From assembly GCA_023715185.1 (NCBI GenBank), contig JAMCAN010000003.1:1-64000 (forward strand): a stretch of 64,000 nt of DNA. The letters run 5' to 3'. The notes under the pieces are model-generated. The model saw only the letters and a list, made by a program, of their open reading frames with translations. It did not search any database and had not been told where the DNA came from. This DNA is from Planococcus sp. MER TA 32b. Its GTDB lineage: Bacteria; Bacillota; Bacilli; Bacillales_A; Planococcaceae. Position 1 is the first letter of the stretch, and every line of letters starts with the position of its first letter. The position numbers and the translations under genes were made by a program. Below, piece after piece: positions 41,794 through 49,192 of this stretch.

Positions 41794-41869
41794 AGTTGGG
41801 CATAAAACAACAAAAGTTGGGCATAGGTCGATCAAAGTTGGGCATAAACGGGCCCGACTTGGGCATAAA
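41794..41869. repeat. 21-bp phased repeat array, cluster 2
   Basis: Four copies of AGTTGGGCATAAA (one reads ...CATAGG, one starts ACTT) at 41794, 41815, 41836 and 41857, again a 21-bp period. The gaps begin ACAA, TCGAT, CGGG and TCAA, the same order as in cluster 1, so the two clusters are related by duplication. Confidence 0.9.
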
Positions 41870-41872
41870 TCA

Positions 41873-41908
41873 AAAAAGCGGACACCCACATCGGGGTATC
41901 CGCTTTTC
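41873..41908. terminator. Bidirectional terminator-like hairpin
   Basis: AAAAGCGGAcACCC / GGGGTaTCCGCTTTT with loop ACATC. It can end flhO-flhP transcription on the reverse strand and lies right after phased-repeat cluster 2. Confidence 0.75.
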
Positions 41909-42007
41909 TTCTGCCCAGACTTCAGCGGCCATTCCTGTACGGCAAAATACGCCGTTTCGGAAGTTCATCTTAAGCCTGTCGGAGCTGAACAGCCGCTTTC
42001 GCTTTTC
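41909..42007. repeat. Intergenic repeat family A, copy 3
   Basis: About 100 bp matching family A on the reverse strand: GAAAAGCGAAAGCGGC at one end, CAGACTTCAGCGGC at the other, and the inner CGGCGTATTTTGCCG hairpin. The GCCAAA/CTTATG half of the outer stems is missing, so this is a shortened form. It abuts the flhP stop codon. Confidence 0.7.
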
Positions 42008-42010
42008 TTA

Positions 42011-42850
42011 TTAACCTCTTATCGTATTTACAAGCCCGCGCATATCATCAGCGAATGAAATCGCCTTGCTTTGGGATTGGAGCAAACGCTGGGTGGCGAT
42101 CAATTCGGTCATTTCGTTGGTCAAGTCGACGTTGGACATTTCCAACGCCCCTTGGCCGACACGGATTGAGCCGTCATTACCGTCAGCAAGATTCAGCACC
42201 TGCAATGTGCCACCCGCGACTTGTTCAGCTTCGGTGCCAGGCAATTCATAGAGATTGCCGCCGGTTTTCTGAAGAAGGTCCGGACGGTTGATTTCAGCGA
42301 TGCTCAATTGGAACGCATCCGCCGGTTTGCCGGCAGTCTTATAAGTCACTTCGAGTGTGCCGTTTTCATTTACGGTGATTTTATCGTAATCATTATCGAT
42401 GGTGATTGGCTGATTGTTTGCGCCGAGGACAGCTTCACCGTTTGCGGTAACCAAGTTTAATTGATTGCCGGCTGCATTCGGTGTTAACTGGAACGAGCCG
42501 TTCTTAGTGTAGTATGTGTTTCCCTCGGATTCGACACGGAAGTAGCCGCTTTCGCCGTTGATCATGAAATCAAGTTCGCGGCCCGTCTGAATGGCTGAGC
42601 CCTGGTTGGTGCGCAGCGCAATTTGGGAAACGTTCGCACCAGCGCCGATGCGGATGCCGTTTGGTGTTTGGCGTCCGGCTTCAAGCGGACCGGCCTGTTT
42701 TTCGAAAGATTGCACGAGGGCGTCGGCGAAATTCGCTTCCTGCCGTTTGTAGCCGGTAGTATTGACGTTTGCGACATTATTGGCGATCGTGTCGATTTTT
42801 TTCTGCAATTCGCGCATAGAGGATGCCGCGGAATTCATCTGGATATTCAT
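42011..42850 (-). CDS. flhP: Flagellar hook-basal body protein FlhP
   Basis: A 279-residue FlgG/FlgF-type rod protein. It starts with ASSMRELQKKIDTIANNVANVNTTGYKRQ and ends with GALEMSNVDLTNEMTELIATQRLLQSQSKAI. The tandem reverse-strand pair flhO-flhP corresponds to B. subtilis flhO-flhP, whose products form the distal rod. The gap to flhO is 17 nt. Confidence 0.92.
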   Translation of the reverse strand: MNIQMNSAASSMRELQKKIDTIANNVANVNTTGYKRQEANFADALVQSFEKQAGPLEAGRQTPNGIRIGAGANVSQIALRTNQGSAIQTGRELDFMINGESGYFRVESEGNTYYTKNGSFQLTPNAAGNQLNLVTANGEAVLGANNQPITIDNDYDKITVNENGTLEVTYKTAGKPADAFQLSIAEINRPDLLQKTGGNLYELPGTEAEQVAGGTLQVLNLADGNDGSIRVGQGALEMSNVDLTNEMTELIATQRLLQSQSKAISFADDMRGLVNTIRG

Positions 42851-42867
42851 TTAGCTGTTCCTCCTGA

Positions 42868-43719
42868 TTATACGCGGCCGATTTCATTGACCGCTTTTTC
42901 CATGCTGCGGTCGTAGGCCTGGATTATTTTCTGGTTTGATTCGAATCCACGATAGGTTTTCATCATATCGGTCATGGTCTGTGTCAAATCGACATTCGAT
43001 TGTTCGATATATCCCTGCTGTACGAGTGGACCGGTATTGCCGAGACCAGCAAGCTCAATGGAAACGGGGGCGAGGGCGGGGTCGCCGGCCCAGCGAAGAA
43101 GGTTCTGGCCTTCTTTGATAAATTGTTGCGGATTTTCAGTATAGGATAAAAATAGGGAATTATTTACAGTTCCATCCGCCAATGTAATCTGTCCGCCTTC
43201 ACCGATAGTAAATTCCGTGGAATTGACCCGAATAGGCTGCAAGTCCTGATTCAAAACGTTGAATCCTTCAGCAGTTGTCAGGAATCCGTCTTCATCGACA
43301 GTGAATTGTCCATTTTGGGTATAGCGGATTTCGTCGTTCGGAAGAGCCACCGCAAAGCTCACAGCCCCTTGCTGTCCAGTCTCCGGGTTAACCGGAAGCG
43401 ATGAGCTGAGCAATGCCAGATCAGTAGAATTTCCTGTATTTTTTAGAGCACCTTGAGTAAAAGAAGGAATTCCTTCCTGTGTATAAACTCCTGTATGGAG
43501 GGAACCGATATTTTTTTGCGTAGCTGGAAGTTTTTGGCCTCCAACTGTCGTTCCACCGGATTCCATTGCTTTGATCAATTGGGCTGGAAATGCGCGCATG
43601 ACAGATTGGTCTTTTTTGAAACCGGGAGTCATGGCATTCGCCAGGTTGTTTGTCAGCACCTGCTGTTGTCTGTTATTCGCCATCATCCCTGATGTGGCGG
43701 TATATAAACCACGAAACAT
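42868..43719 (-). CDS. flhO: Flagellar hook-basal body protein FlhO
   Basis: A 283-residue rod protein of the FlgG/FlgF family: FRGLYTATSGMMANNRQQQV, NNLANAMTPGFKKDQ at the N-terminus and YIEQSNVDLTQTMTDMMKTYRGFESNQK at the C-terminus. GAGAGGAAGAG precedes the ATG. It is transcribed away from the flgB operon; the 208-bp AT-rich gap holds its promoter, possibly TTGTCA-N18-TATGCT on the reverse strand. Confidence 0.92.
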   Translation of the reverse strand: MFRGLYTATSGMMANNRQQQVLTNNLANAMTPGFKKDQSVMRAFPAQLIKAMESGGTTVGGQKLPATQKNIGSLHTGVYTQEGIPSFTQGALKNTGNSTDLALLSSSLPVNPETGQQGAVSFAVALPNDEIRYTQNGQFTVDEDGFLTTAEGFNVLNQDLQPIRVNSTEFTIGEGGQITLADGTVNNSLFLSYTENPQQFIKEGQNLLRWAGDPALAPVSIELAGLGNTGPLVQQGYIEQSNVDLTQTMTDMMKTYRGFESNQKIIQAYDRSMEKAVNEIGRV

Positions 43720-43927
43720 TGAGTGTTCTCTTCCTCTCAGAAAATAAGATTAATATGCGTAAGCATAACATTTTATTGACAATATTGACAAGCTTATTGG
43801 AAAATAAAACCATAAAAAATTTTTTAATCAAAAATATACAATTTTTTATTTATGTGATACTATATCTTGGAACTAAATTTTGAAAATAAGATAAAAGTAT
43901 GAGTTTAAAAGTAAAAAGTAATAAGAC

Positions 43928-44060
43928 TGACCTGAAAAAGGCAAACTTTTCGAAAGAAAAGGACGCAAAACCACGGACCTACGTATTAATTTATATGGCA
44001 GCCGGGTCGCCGGAAGTTGGAAGCTGCAAAGCTTGTCCACCTTTATTGAGGTGGATTTTT
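43928..44060 (+). ncRNA. Class I c-di-GMP riboswitch (GEMM-I) with terminator
   Basis: The aptamer spans 43928-44009: P1 TGACC/GGTCG, then GGCAAAC, the CTTTTC-GAAA-GAAAAG hairpin, GGACGCAAA, CC.CGG.CCTAC, and GGCAGCCGGGTCGCCGG. These are the conserved blocks of GEMM-I. The expression platform is TCCACCT (44036-44042), loop TTATTG, AGGTGGA and TTTTT (to 44060). It lies 42 nt before flgB, so c-di-GMP should decide read-through into the fla operon. In Clostridioides difficile a GEMM-I before flgB acts as an OFF switch; the direction here is inferred. Confidence 0.93.
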
Positions 44061-44101
44061 ATTTGTCACAATGAATACATATTTATTTAGGAGGAAGGAA
44101 A

Positions 44102-44503
44102 TTGAATCTCATTTCACCCACAATCCAGTCGCTGGAACGGGCTTTATCAACTTCAGCCCTTAAACAGCAGACACATACGGCGAACATCGCGAATGTAGAT
44201 ACGCCGGGTTACAAAGCCAAGCAAGTCGATTTTGAAACGGCGTTGAAGAATGCTTCCAGCAAGCAGGCGATGTCGAGCTACAAAACGGATGCCAAACACA
44301 TCTCATTCAGCAATGAATCCTCGCAATTCGATCCGAGGGTCACTGTCAATGAAAATTCCGAGTACAAAATTAACGGAAATAATGTCGACATGGATGTCGA
44401 AATGGCGGAGTTGGCGAAGAACCAGCTTCTATATAATGCAGTAACCGACAGAATCAGCGGGAAATTCCGCAGTCTGAGTACCGTCATCAGCGGAGGGAGA
44501 TAA
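44102..44503 (+). CDS. flgB: Flagellar basal-body rod protein FlgB
   Basis: A 133-residue proximal rod protein. Motifs are IQSLERALSTSALKQQTHTA, NIANVDTPGYKAKQVDF and the end MAELAKNQLLYNAVTDRIS. TTG 44102 follows TAGGAGGAAGG. It is first in the fla operon, directly behind the c-di-GMP riboswitch terminator. Confidence 0.95.
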   Translation: MNLISPTIQSLERALSTSALKQQTHTANIANVDTPGYKAKQVDFETALKNASSKQAMSSYKTDAKHISFSNESSQFDPRVTVNENSEYKINGNNVDMDVEMAELAKNQLLYNAVTDRISGKFRSLSTVISGGR

Positions 44504-44508
44504 TTCGA

Positions 44509-44964
44509 ATGAGCTTATTCAACAGTTTTAATATCAGTGCGTCGGGCTTAACGGCGAACCGTCTCCGCATGGATGTGGTATCTGCCAATATTGCCAACGC
44601 GGAAACGACGCGGTCGCAGATGGTCAACGGCGAATGGACACCTTACCGCCGGAAAACAGTGGAATTGACGCAAAGCGGTGTTTCGCCGTTTGAACAGAAA
44701 TTGCAGTCGATGATGGGCAACGGAAACAATGCTGTATCAGGTGTATCGGTCTCAAGAATCAAAGAAGATGACGCGCCTTTCACATTGAATTATGATCCGA
44801 GCCATCCAGATGCGGATGAAAACGGCTATGTGCAGCTGCCGAATGTCGATCCGATCAAAGAAATGGTTGACCTGATGTCGGCGACGCGTTCATATGAAGC
44901 GAACGTGACTGCGCTGAACGCATCGAAAAGCATGTTCATGAAAGCTCTAGAAATCGGGAAGTAA
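44509..44964 (+). CDS. flgC: Flagellar basal-body rod protein FlgC
   Basis: A 151-residue proximal rod protein: SGLTANRLRMDVVSANIANAET at the start and VQLPNVDPIKEMVDLMSATRSYEANVTALNASKSM at the end. It starts 5 nt after flgB behind GGAGGGAG. It is followed by a 456-nt gap filled with repeats before fliE. Confidence 0.95.
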   Translation: MSLFNSFNISASGLTANRLRMDVVSANIANAETTRSQMVNGEWTPYRRKTVELTQSGVSPFEQKLQSMMGNGNNAVSGVSVSRIKEDDAPFTLNYDPSHPDADENGYVQLPNVDPIKEMVDLMSATRSYEANVTALNASKSMFMKALEIGK

Positions 44965-44984
44965 TTTTGAAGAGTAAGTAGGTC

Positions 44985-45179
44985 GATGAATTCGCTTCAG
45001 GAGGACGCTTTCCGCGGGGAGTGGCCTGAGCCTCCTCATCGCTTCGCTCTTGCGGGGTCTCAGGACTCACTCTGTTTCCCGCAGGAAGCGATTCGCGTCA
45101 GTGCGAATCGTTTGCGACGAAGCTAGCGAAGCGATGCAGGAGCACATCTTTGCCCTTCGCCTCCTTCCGCTCATTCATC
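44985..45179. repeat. Intergenic repeat family B, copy 1
   Basis: A 195-bp element bounded by GATGAAT and ATTCATC, with AGGAGG near one end and CCTCCT near the other. It contains the hairpin CGCTTTCC-GCGGG/CCCGC-a-GGAAGCG and an inner CCTGAG/CTCAGG. It also holds a module shared with family C (reverse complement of TGCTCCTGCATCGCT). It sits inside the fla operon between flgC and fliE. Confidence 0.8.
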
Positions 45180-45242
45180 TTAACTTTTACTCACTTATAA
45201 AATATGAATTTTTAAGACAAATGAGTAGAAACTAAACATTGA

Positions 45243-45380
45243 GATATGGAGCAAAACAGCGAAGACTCCCAGGGGGATGGGGTGAAAACCCGTGCTCCTG
45301 CATCGCTACGCTGCTTCGTCGCAAAGACTTAGCCTCGAGAAGCTTCGGCTAATGTCTTCGGAGCTGTTTTGCGGAATATC
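45243..45380 (+). repeat. Intergenic repeat family C, copy 2
   Basis: A 138-bp element with the same ends as copy 1 (GATATGGAGC... and ...GCGGAATATC). The inner hairpin reads AAGAC-TTAGCC...GGCTAA-TGTCTT: two base pairs differ from copy 1 on both sides, so pairing is kept. It lies 40 nt before fliE. Confidence 0.8.
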
Positions 45381-45420
45381 GGTTATCTACTATAAGAAGA
45401 AACAACCTGGGGGAAATACT

Positions 45421-45717
45421 ATGAATCCAATCAATCAGATACAGACACCATTCATACAAGGTTTGACCAATCCGATCGCCAAGCCTGAAAACAAGGTGGA
45501 AGGGTTTGGCGAAATTTTTAAGCAAGCGATACAGAATGTCAATCAGGCACAAAAAGCATCCGATAAGCTGACAGGTGATTTGGCGACCGGGAAGGTTGAG
45601 AATATCCACGAAGTGATGATTGCTTCCGAGAAAGCGAGTATTTCACTCGAATTGACGATGCAAGTGCGCAATAAAGTAGTGGAAGCTTACCAGGAAGTAA
45701 TGAGAATGCAAGTATGA
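45421..45717 (+). CDS. fliE: Flagellar hook-basal body complex protein FliE
   Basis: A 98-residue MS-ring/rod adaptor: FGEIFKQAIQNVNQAQKASD, and the end NIHEVMIASEKASISLELTMQVRNKVVEAYQEVMRMQV split over two helices. ATG 45421 follows CTGGGGGAAA. It lies 26 nt before fliF. Confidence 0.94.
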   Translation: MNPINQIQTPFIQGLTNPIAKPENKVEGFGEIFKQAIQNVNQAQKASDKLTGDLATGKVENIHEVMIASEKASISLELTMQVRNKVVEAYQEVMRMQV

Positions 45718-45742
45718 TTCTGGCAAATAGGATGAGTGATCG

Positions 45743-47377
45743 ATGAAAGAGAAGTTTAGTGCATATAGAACAAAAGTCAGTGAGACCTGGGGGAATATTT
45801 CTCCAAAGATAAGATGGACGATTATCGGATCGTTTTTTGTTACTTTCCTGCTATTGCTTGTTTTCATATTTCTTGGTTCTAAATCGGATATGACGCCGCT
45901 GTACTCAAACTTGTCGCCGGCTGAAACCGGGGAAATCCAAGCGGCGATTGAAGCACAGGGTATCCTGACGGAGGTTTCATCAGACGGCAAGACAATCAGT
46001 GTGCCGCCTGAAGAAGTAGCGAACTTAAAAGTCAGTTTGGCCGCTGAAGGAATTCCGAAAAATGGTAATGTGAATTACAGCATTTTCAGTGACAATATGG
46101 GGCTGGGTATGACAGACCGCCACTTTGACGTGGTTGAACGGGATGCGATGCAGAACGAATTGGCCATGCTGATCCGCCAGATTGACGGCGTGACGGATGC
46201 CAATGTCATGATTACACTGCCGAAGGAAAATGTTTGGCTGACGGATGACGAGCAGGTGGCGACAGCTTCTGTAGTCATTAAAGGTGAGCCTTCATTCCAA
46301 TTGGATCAAAAGCAAGTAAATGGTTTATATCACCTGATCAGCAAGAGTGTTCCGAGTCTGCCGTCAGATCAGATAGTTATTATGGATCAAAATGGACAGA
46401 CTTTCACAATGGAAGATGAAAAAGCCGCCGATACGACTTTGACGGTGTATCAGCAGCAGCGCGATATTAAACAGGATATCGAAAAAGATATCCAAAAAGA
46501 GTTGCAGCAAATGCTCGGTTTATTGCTTGGACGCGATAAAGTGGTCGTCTCGGTGATGGCAAGTGTGGATTTTACGAAAGAAAAACGTGAAGAACAATTG
46601 GTCGAGCCGGTCAATGAAGAAACTGGCGAAGGCATCGATATCAGTGTGGAACGAATTGTAGAAACATATTCCAGTGAAGGCGCGGCAGTAGAAGACGCGG
46701 CGGGCACTGGAGATGCTGAAATCGCCAATTATCCGGCTGCGGACGCAGGCGGGAACAGCGAATCGGAAAGAACGGAAGAGCGCATCAACCGCGAAGTCAA
46801 CCGGATTCATCGCCAAATCGAGTTGAGCCCTTACGTAATCGATGATATTACGATCAATGTCGGTGTTGAACCGCCGGTACCGGGGAATCCCGATAGCCTG
46901 ACGCTTGAAACGGTCGGCGATATCCGGAATCTGCTGGGCAATACGGTCAGTGCGGCGCTTAGTATGAACGGCGCAGAAGTCAACGAGCTTGAATTGGATG
47001 ACCGGATTTCAGTCTTTGCGACAGAGTTCCAAGGCAAAACGGTCGTAGAAGCTGAAGCTCCGATTGAAAATTGGTTCGGCACGATCCCGAACAATCTTTT
47101 ATTGATTGCCGGAGCAGCCGTGGCGCTGATTTTGATCGTCGGAAGCCTGATTTTTGTTCTGATGAGAAGAAAACGTGATGTGATTGAAGAGGATTACGGT
47201 TTTGATATGTTCGAACAGCCGGCAGCGCCAATCGGATCCATAGAGGAAGAGCAGGAAATCGATCTTTCGGAATTTGACTCAAGATCGAATCCGAAACGGA
47301 AGACGATCGAGAAACTGGCAAAAGGCCGTCCGGAAGATTTCACGAAATTATTGCGTACTTGGATGTCGGAAGAGTAG
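45743..47377 (+). CDS. fliF: Flagellar MS-ring protein FliF
   Basis: A 544-residue MS-ring protein with two membrane spans (about 28-48 and 450-470). The ring-building motifs YSNLSPAETGEIQAAIEAQGI and DRHFDVVERDAMQNELAMLIRQI are present, and the C-terminal tail binds FliG. It is the platform on which C-ring and export gate assemble. ATAGGATGAGTGATCG precedes the ATG. Confidence 0.96.
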   Translation: MKEKFSAYRTKVSETWGNISPKIRWTIIGSFFVTFLLLLVFIFLGSKSDMTPLYSNLSPAETGEIQAAIEAQGILTEVSSDGKTISVPPEEVANLKVSLAAEGIPKNGNVNYSIFSDNMGLGMTDRHFDVVERDAMQNELAMLIRQIDGVTDANVMITLPKENVWLTDDEQVATASVVIKGEPSFQLDQKQVNGLYHLISKSVPSLPSDQIVIMDQNGQTFTMEDEKAADTTLTVYQQQRDIKQDIEKDIQKELQQMLGLLLGRDKVVVSVMASVDFTKEKREEQLVEPVNEETGEGIDISVERIVETYSSEGAAVEDAAGTGDAEIANYPAADAGGNSESERTEERINREVNRIHRQIELSPYVIDDITINVGVEPPVPGNPDSLTLETVGDIRNLLGNTVSAALSMNGAEVNELELDDRISVFATEFQGKTVVEAEAPIENWFGTIPNNLLLIAGAAVALILIVGSLIFVLMRRKRDVIEEDYGFDMFEQPAAPIGSIEEEQEIDLSEFDSRSNPKRKTIEKLAKGRPEDFTKLLRTWMSEE

Positions 47378-47388
47378 GAGTGTGACTT

Positions 47389-48402
47389 GTGGTTAAAGGT
47401 GCTAAAGAATTGACCGGTGTACAAAAAGTAGCTGTATTGCTGGTCGGATTGGGTCCGGATGTCGCTGTCGAGATATTCAAGCAGCTGACGGAGCCGGAAA
47501 TCGATCAATTGACGATGGAAATTTCAAACGTCCGGCAACTGAAGAGCAGCCAGACAGAAAAAGTGATTGATGAATTTTATGAAATGATATTGGGCCAGGA
47601 CTTTATGGATGAAGGCGGACTTGAATACGCGAGGGATATCTTGGAGAAGGCTTTGGGGAAAGACCGGGCGATGGATACGATCGGGCGGCTCACGAGCAGA
47701 CTTCATGTTAAACCATTCAATTTTGCGAGAAGAGCGGATCCGAATCAGCTTTTCAATATTCTCCAGCACGAACATTCTCAGACAATCGCTCTGGTATTGT
47801 CGTATTTGGATTCCAAACAGTCTTCTCAGGTCATTTCCCAGCTTCCACCAGCCAAGCAGGCAGAAGTGGCGAAGCGGATTGCTTTGATGGAAAGCACATC
47901 ACCGGAAGTGATCCATCAAGTGGAACAGATTATTGAACGCAAGCTATCAGCTTCCGGAGCGCAGGATTATACAGCTACGGGCGGTGTTGAAGCGATTGTC
48001 CAGGTATTGAATAACGTGGACAGAGGAACCGAAAAAGCGATTCTTTCCGAGTTGGAAGTCGATAGCCCGGATCTTGTCGCTGAAATTAAGAAGCGGATGT
48101 TTGTTTTCGAAGACATCATTACACTCGAAACACGTTCGATTCAGCGTGTTATTCGCGAGGTATCGGATGCGGATCTGACATTCGCATTGAAAGTGGCAAG
48201 CGAAGATGTCAAAGAAGGCATTTTCTCGAATATGTCTGCGCGAAGAGCGGAAGTTATCCGCGACGAAATCGAAGTTATGGGTCCTGTGAAACTGAAAGAC
48301 GTGGAAAATGCGCAAACGAATATTGTCGGATTGGTTCGTAGCCTGGAAGAAAAAGGCGAAATCATGGTGTCCCGCGGAGATGGAGATGAGCTGATTGTCT
48401 AA
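47389..48402 (+). CDS. fliG: Flagellar motor switch protein FliG
   Basis: A 337-residue rotor protein that receives stator torque. The N-terminal LTGVQKVAVLLVGLGPDVAVEIFKQL, the middle EHSQTIALVLSYL and the C-terminal charged torque helix (KRMFVFEDIITLETRSIQRVIREV) are all present. GTG 47389 follows AGTAGGAGTGTGACTT. It overlaps fliH by 8 bp. Confidence 0.96.
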   Translation: MVKGAKELTGVQKVAVLLVGLGPDVAVEIFKQLTEPEIDQLTMEISNVRQLKSSQTEKVIDEFYEMILGQDFMDEGGLEYARDILEKALGKDRAMDTIGRLTSRLHVKPFNFARRADPNQLFNILQHEHSQTIALVLSYLDSKQSSQVISQLPPAKQAEVAKRIALMESTSPEVIHQVEQIIERKLSASGAQDYTATGGVEAIVQVLNNVDRGTEKAILSELEVDSPDLVAEIKKRMFVFEDIITLETRSIQRVIREVSDADLTFALKVASEDVKEGIFSNMSARRAEVIRDEIEVMGPVKLKDVENAQTNIVGLVRSLEEKGEIMVSRGDGDELIV

Positions 48403-49192
48403 TGTCATCCGCTATCATCATGGGAAACCAGTCGAAACAAAGATACTGAAAACAAAAAAGATAGAATTCCGGAACGTTCACAATTCCGGTGAAGAAAAAG
48501 ATCCTGAACAGCAAATCATGTCCGTAAAGCAGGAAATCACCGCTTTATTGGCCCAGAAAACACAGCTGGAAAATGATATGCAGGAAAGACAGCGGCAGGC
48601 AGAGAGCGATATTGAATCCTGGTGGGAACAGGCGCGGACAGAAGCTCAAGCTGAAGCGGAACGCCTGGCGGACGAAGCGACTGCGCAAGGCTTCGAGGCC
48701 GGCAAACAGCAGGGTTATCTCCAAGCCGAAGAAGACTTCAGGGAAAAGCGCCTCGAAATGGAGGGGCTGATCCGGGAAGCCTATGGCGAAAAGTCGAAGA
48801 TCGTACAGGAAGCGGAAACGTTTCTTCTGTCATTAAGCGTCCGCATTGCTGAACGTGTGATTAAAGAAGAGCTGAAGCAGCATGAAGAGCAGCTTGTAAA
48901 CATTGTGAAGCAAGCTTTAAAGCACATCGAAGAAGCCGAAGACATCATCATGCAAGTGTCTTTGGACGATTACCCAGTATTATTACCCTTCCTGGAAGAA
49001 CTTAAAACCTATGTAAGGGCGGATTGTGAATTAAAAATGATCCCGGTGGCAAATGTTGAAGCGGGCGGCTGCATGCTGCATACGCCGAGCGGTTCTTATG
49101 ATGTAACCATCGACAGCCAACTGGAAGAAATTAAAAAGCATTTACTCGCTTATTGTGAGGAGAAAACAAATGATGAACCAGCGGAAAGATGA
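48395..49192 (+). CDS. fliH: Flagellar assembly protein FliH
   Basis: A 265-residue regulator of the FliI ATPase, with the typical N-terminal charged coiled coil containing repeated small-residue motifs (QGFEAGKQQGYLQAEEDF) and a C-terminal V-ATPase E-like domain. TTG 48395 starts inside the end of fliG; GGAGATGAGC is the ribosome site. Confidence 0.9.
   Translation: MSNVIRYHHGKPVETKILKTKKIEFRNVHNSGEEKDPEQQIMSVKQEITALLAQKTQLENDMQERQRQAESDIESWWEQARTEAQAEAERLADEATAQGFEAGKQQGYLQAEEDFREKRLEMEGLIREAYGEKSKIVQEAETFLLSLSVRIAERVIKEELKQHEEQLVNIVKQALKHIEEAEDIIMQVSLDDYPVLLPFLEELKTYVRADCELKMIPVANVEAGGCMLHTPSGSYDVTIDSQLEEIKKHLLAYCEEKTNDEPAER

Noticed and set aside
41612-42014. Phased repeats as a CRISPR array or as a repeat protein (KLGIN units)
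   Set aside because: Units of 13 bp with 8-bp gaps are far too short for CRISPR, and no cas genes are present. The frame lacks a ribosome site and runs into repeat family A.
43899-44090. A 63-residue frame across the riboswitch
   Set aside because: It runs through the aptamer and the terminator; no ribosome site.
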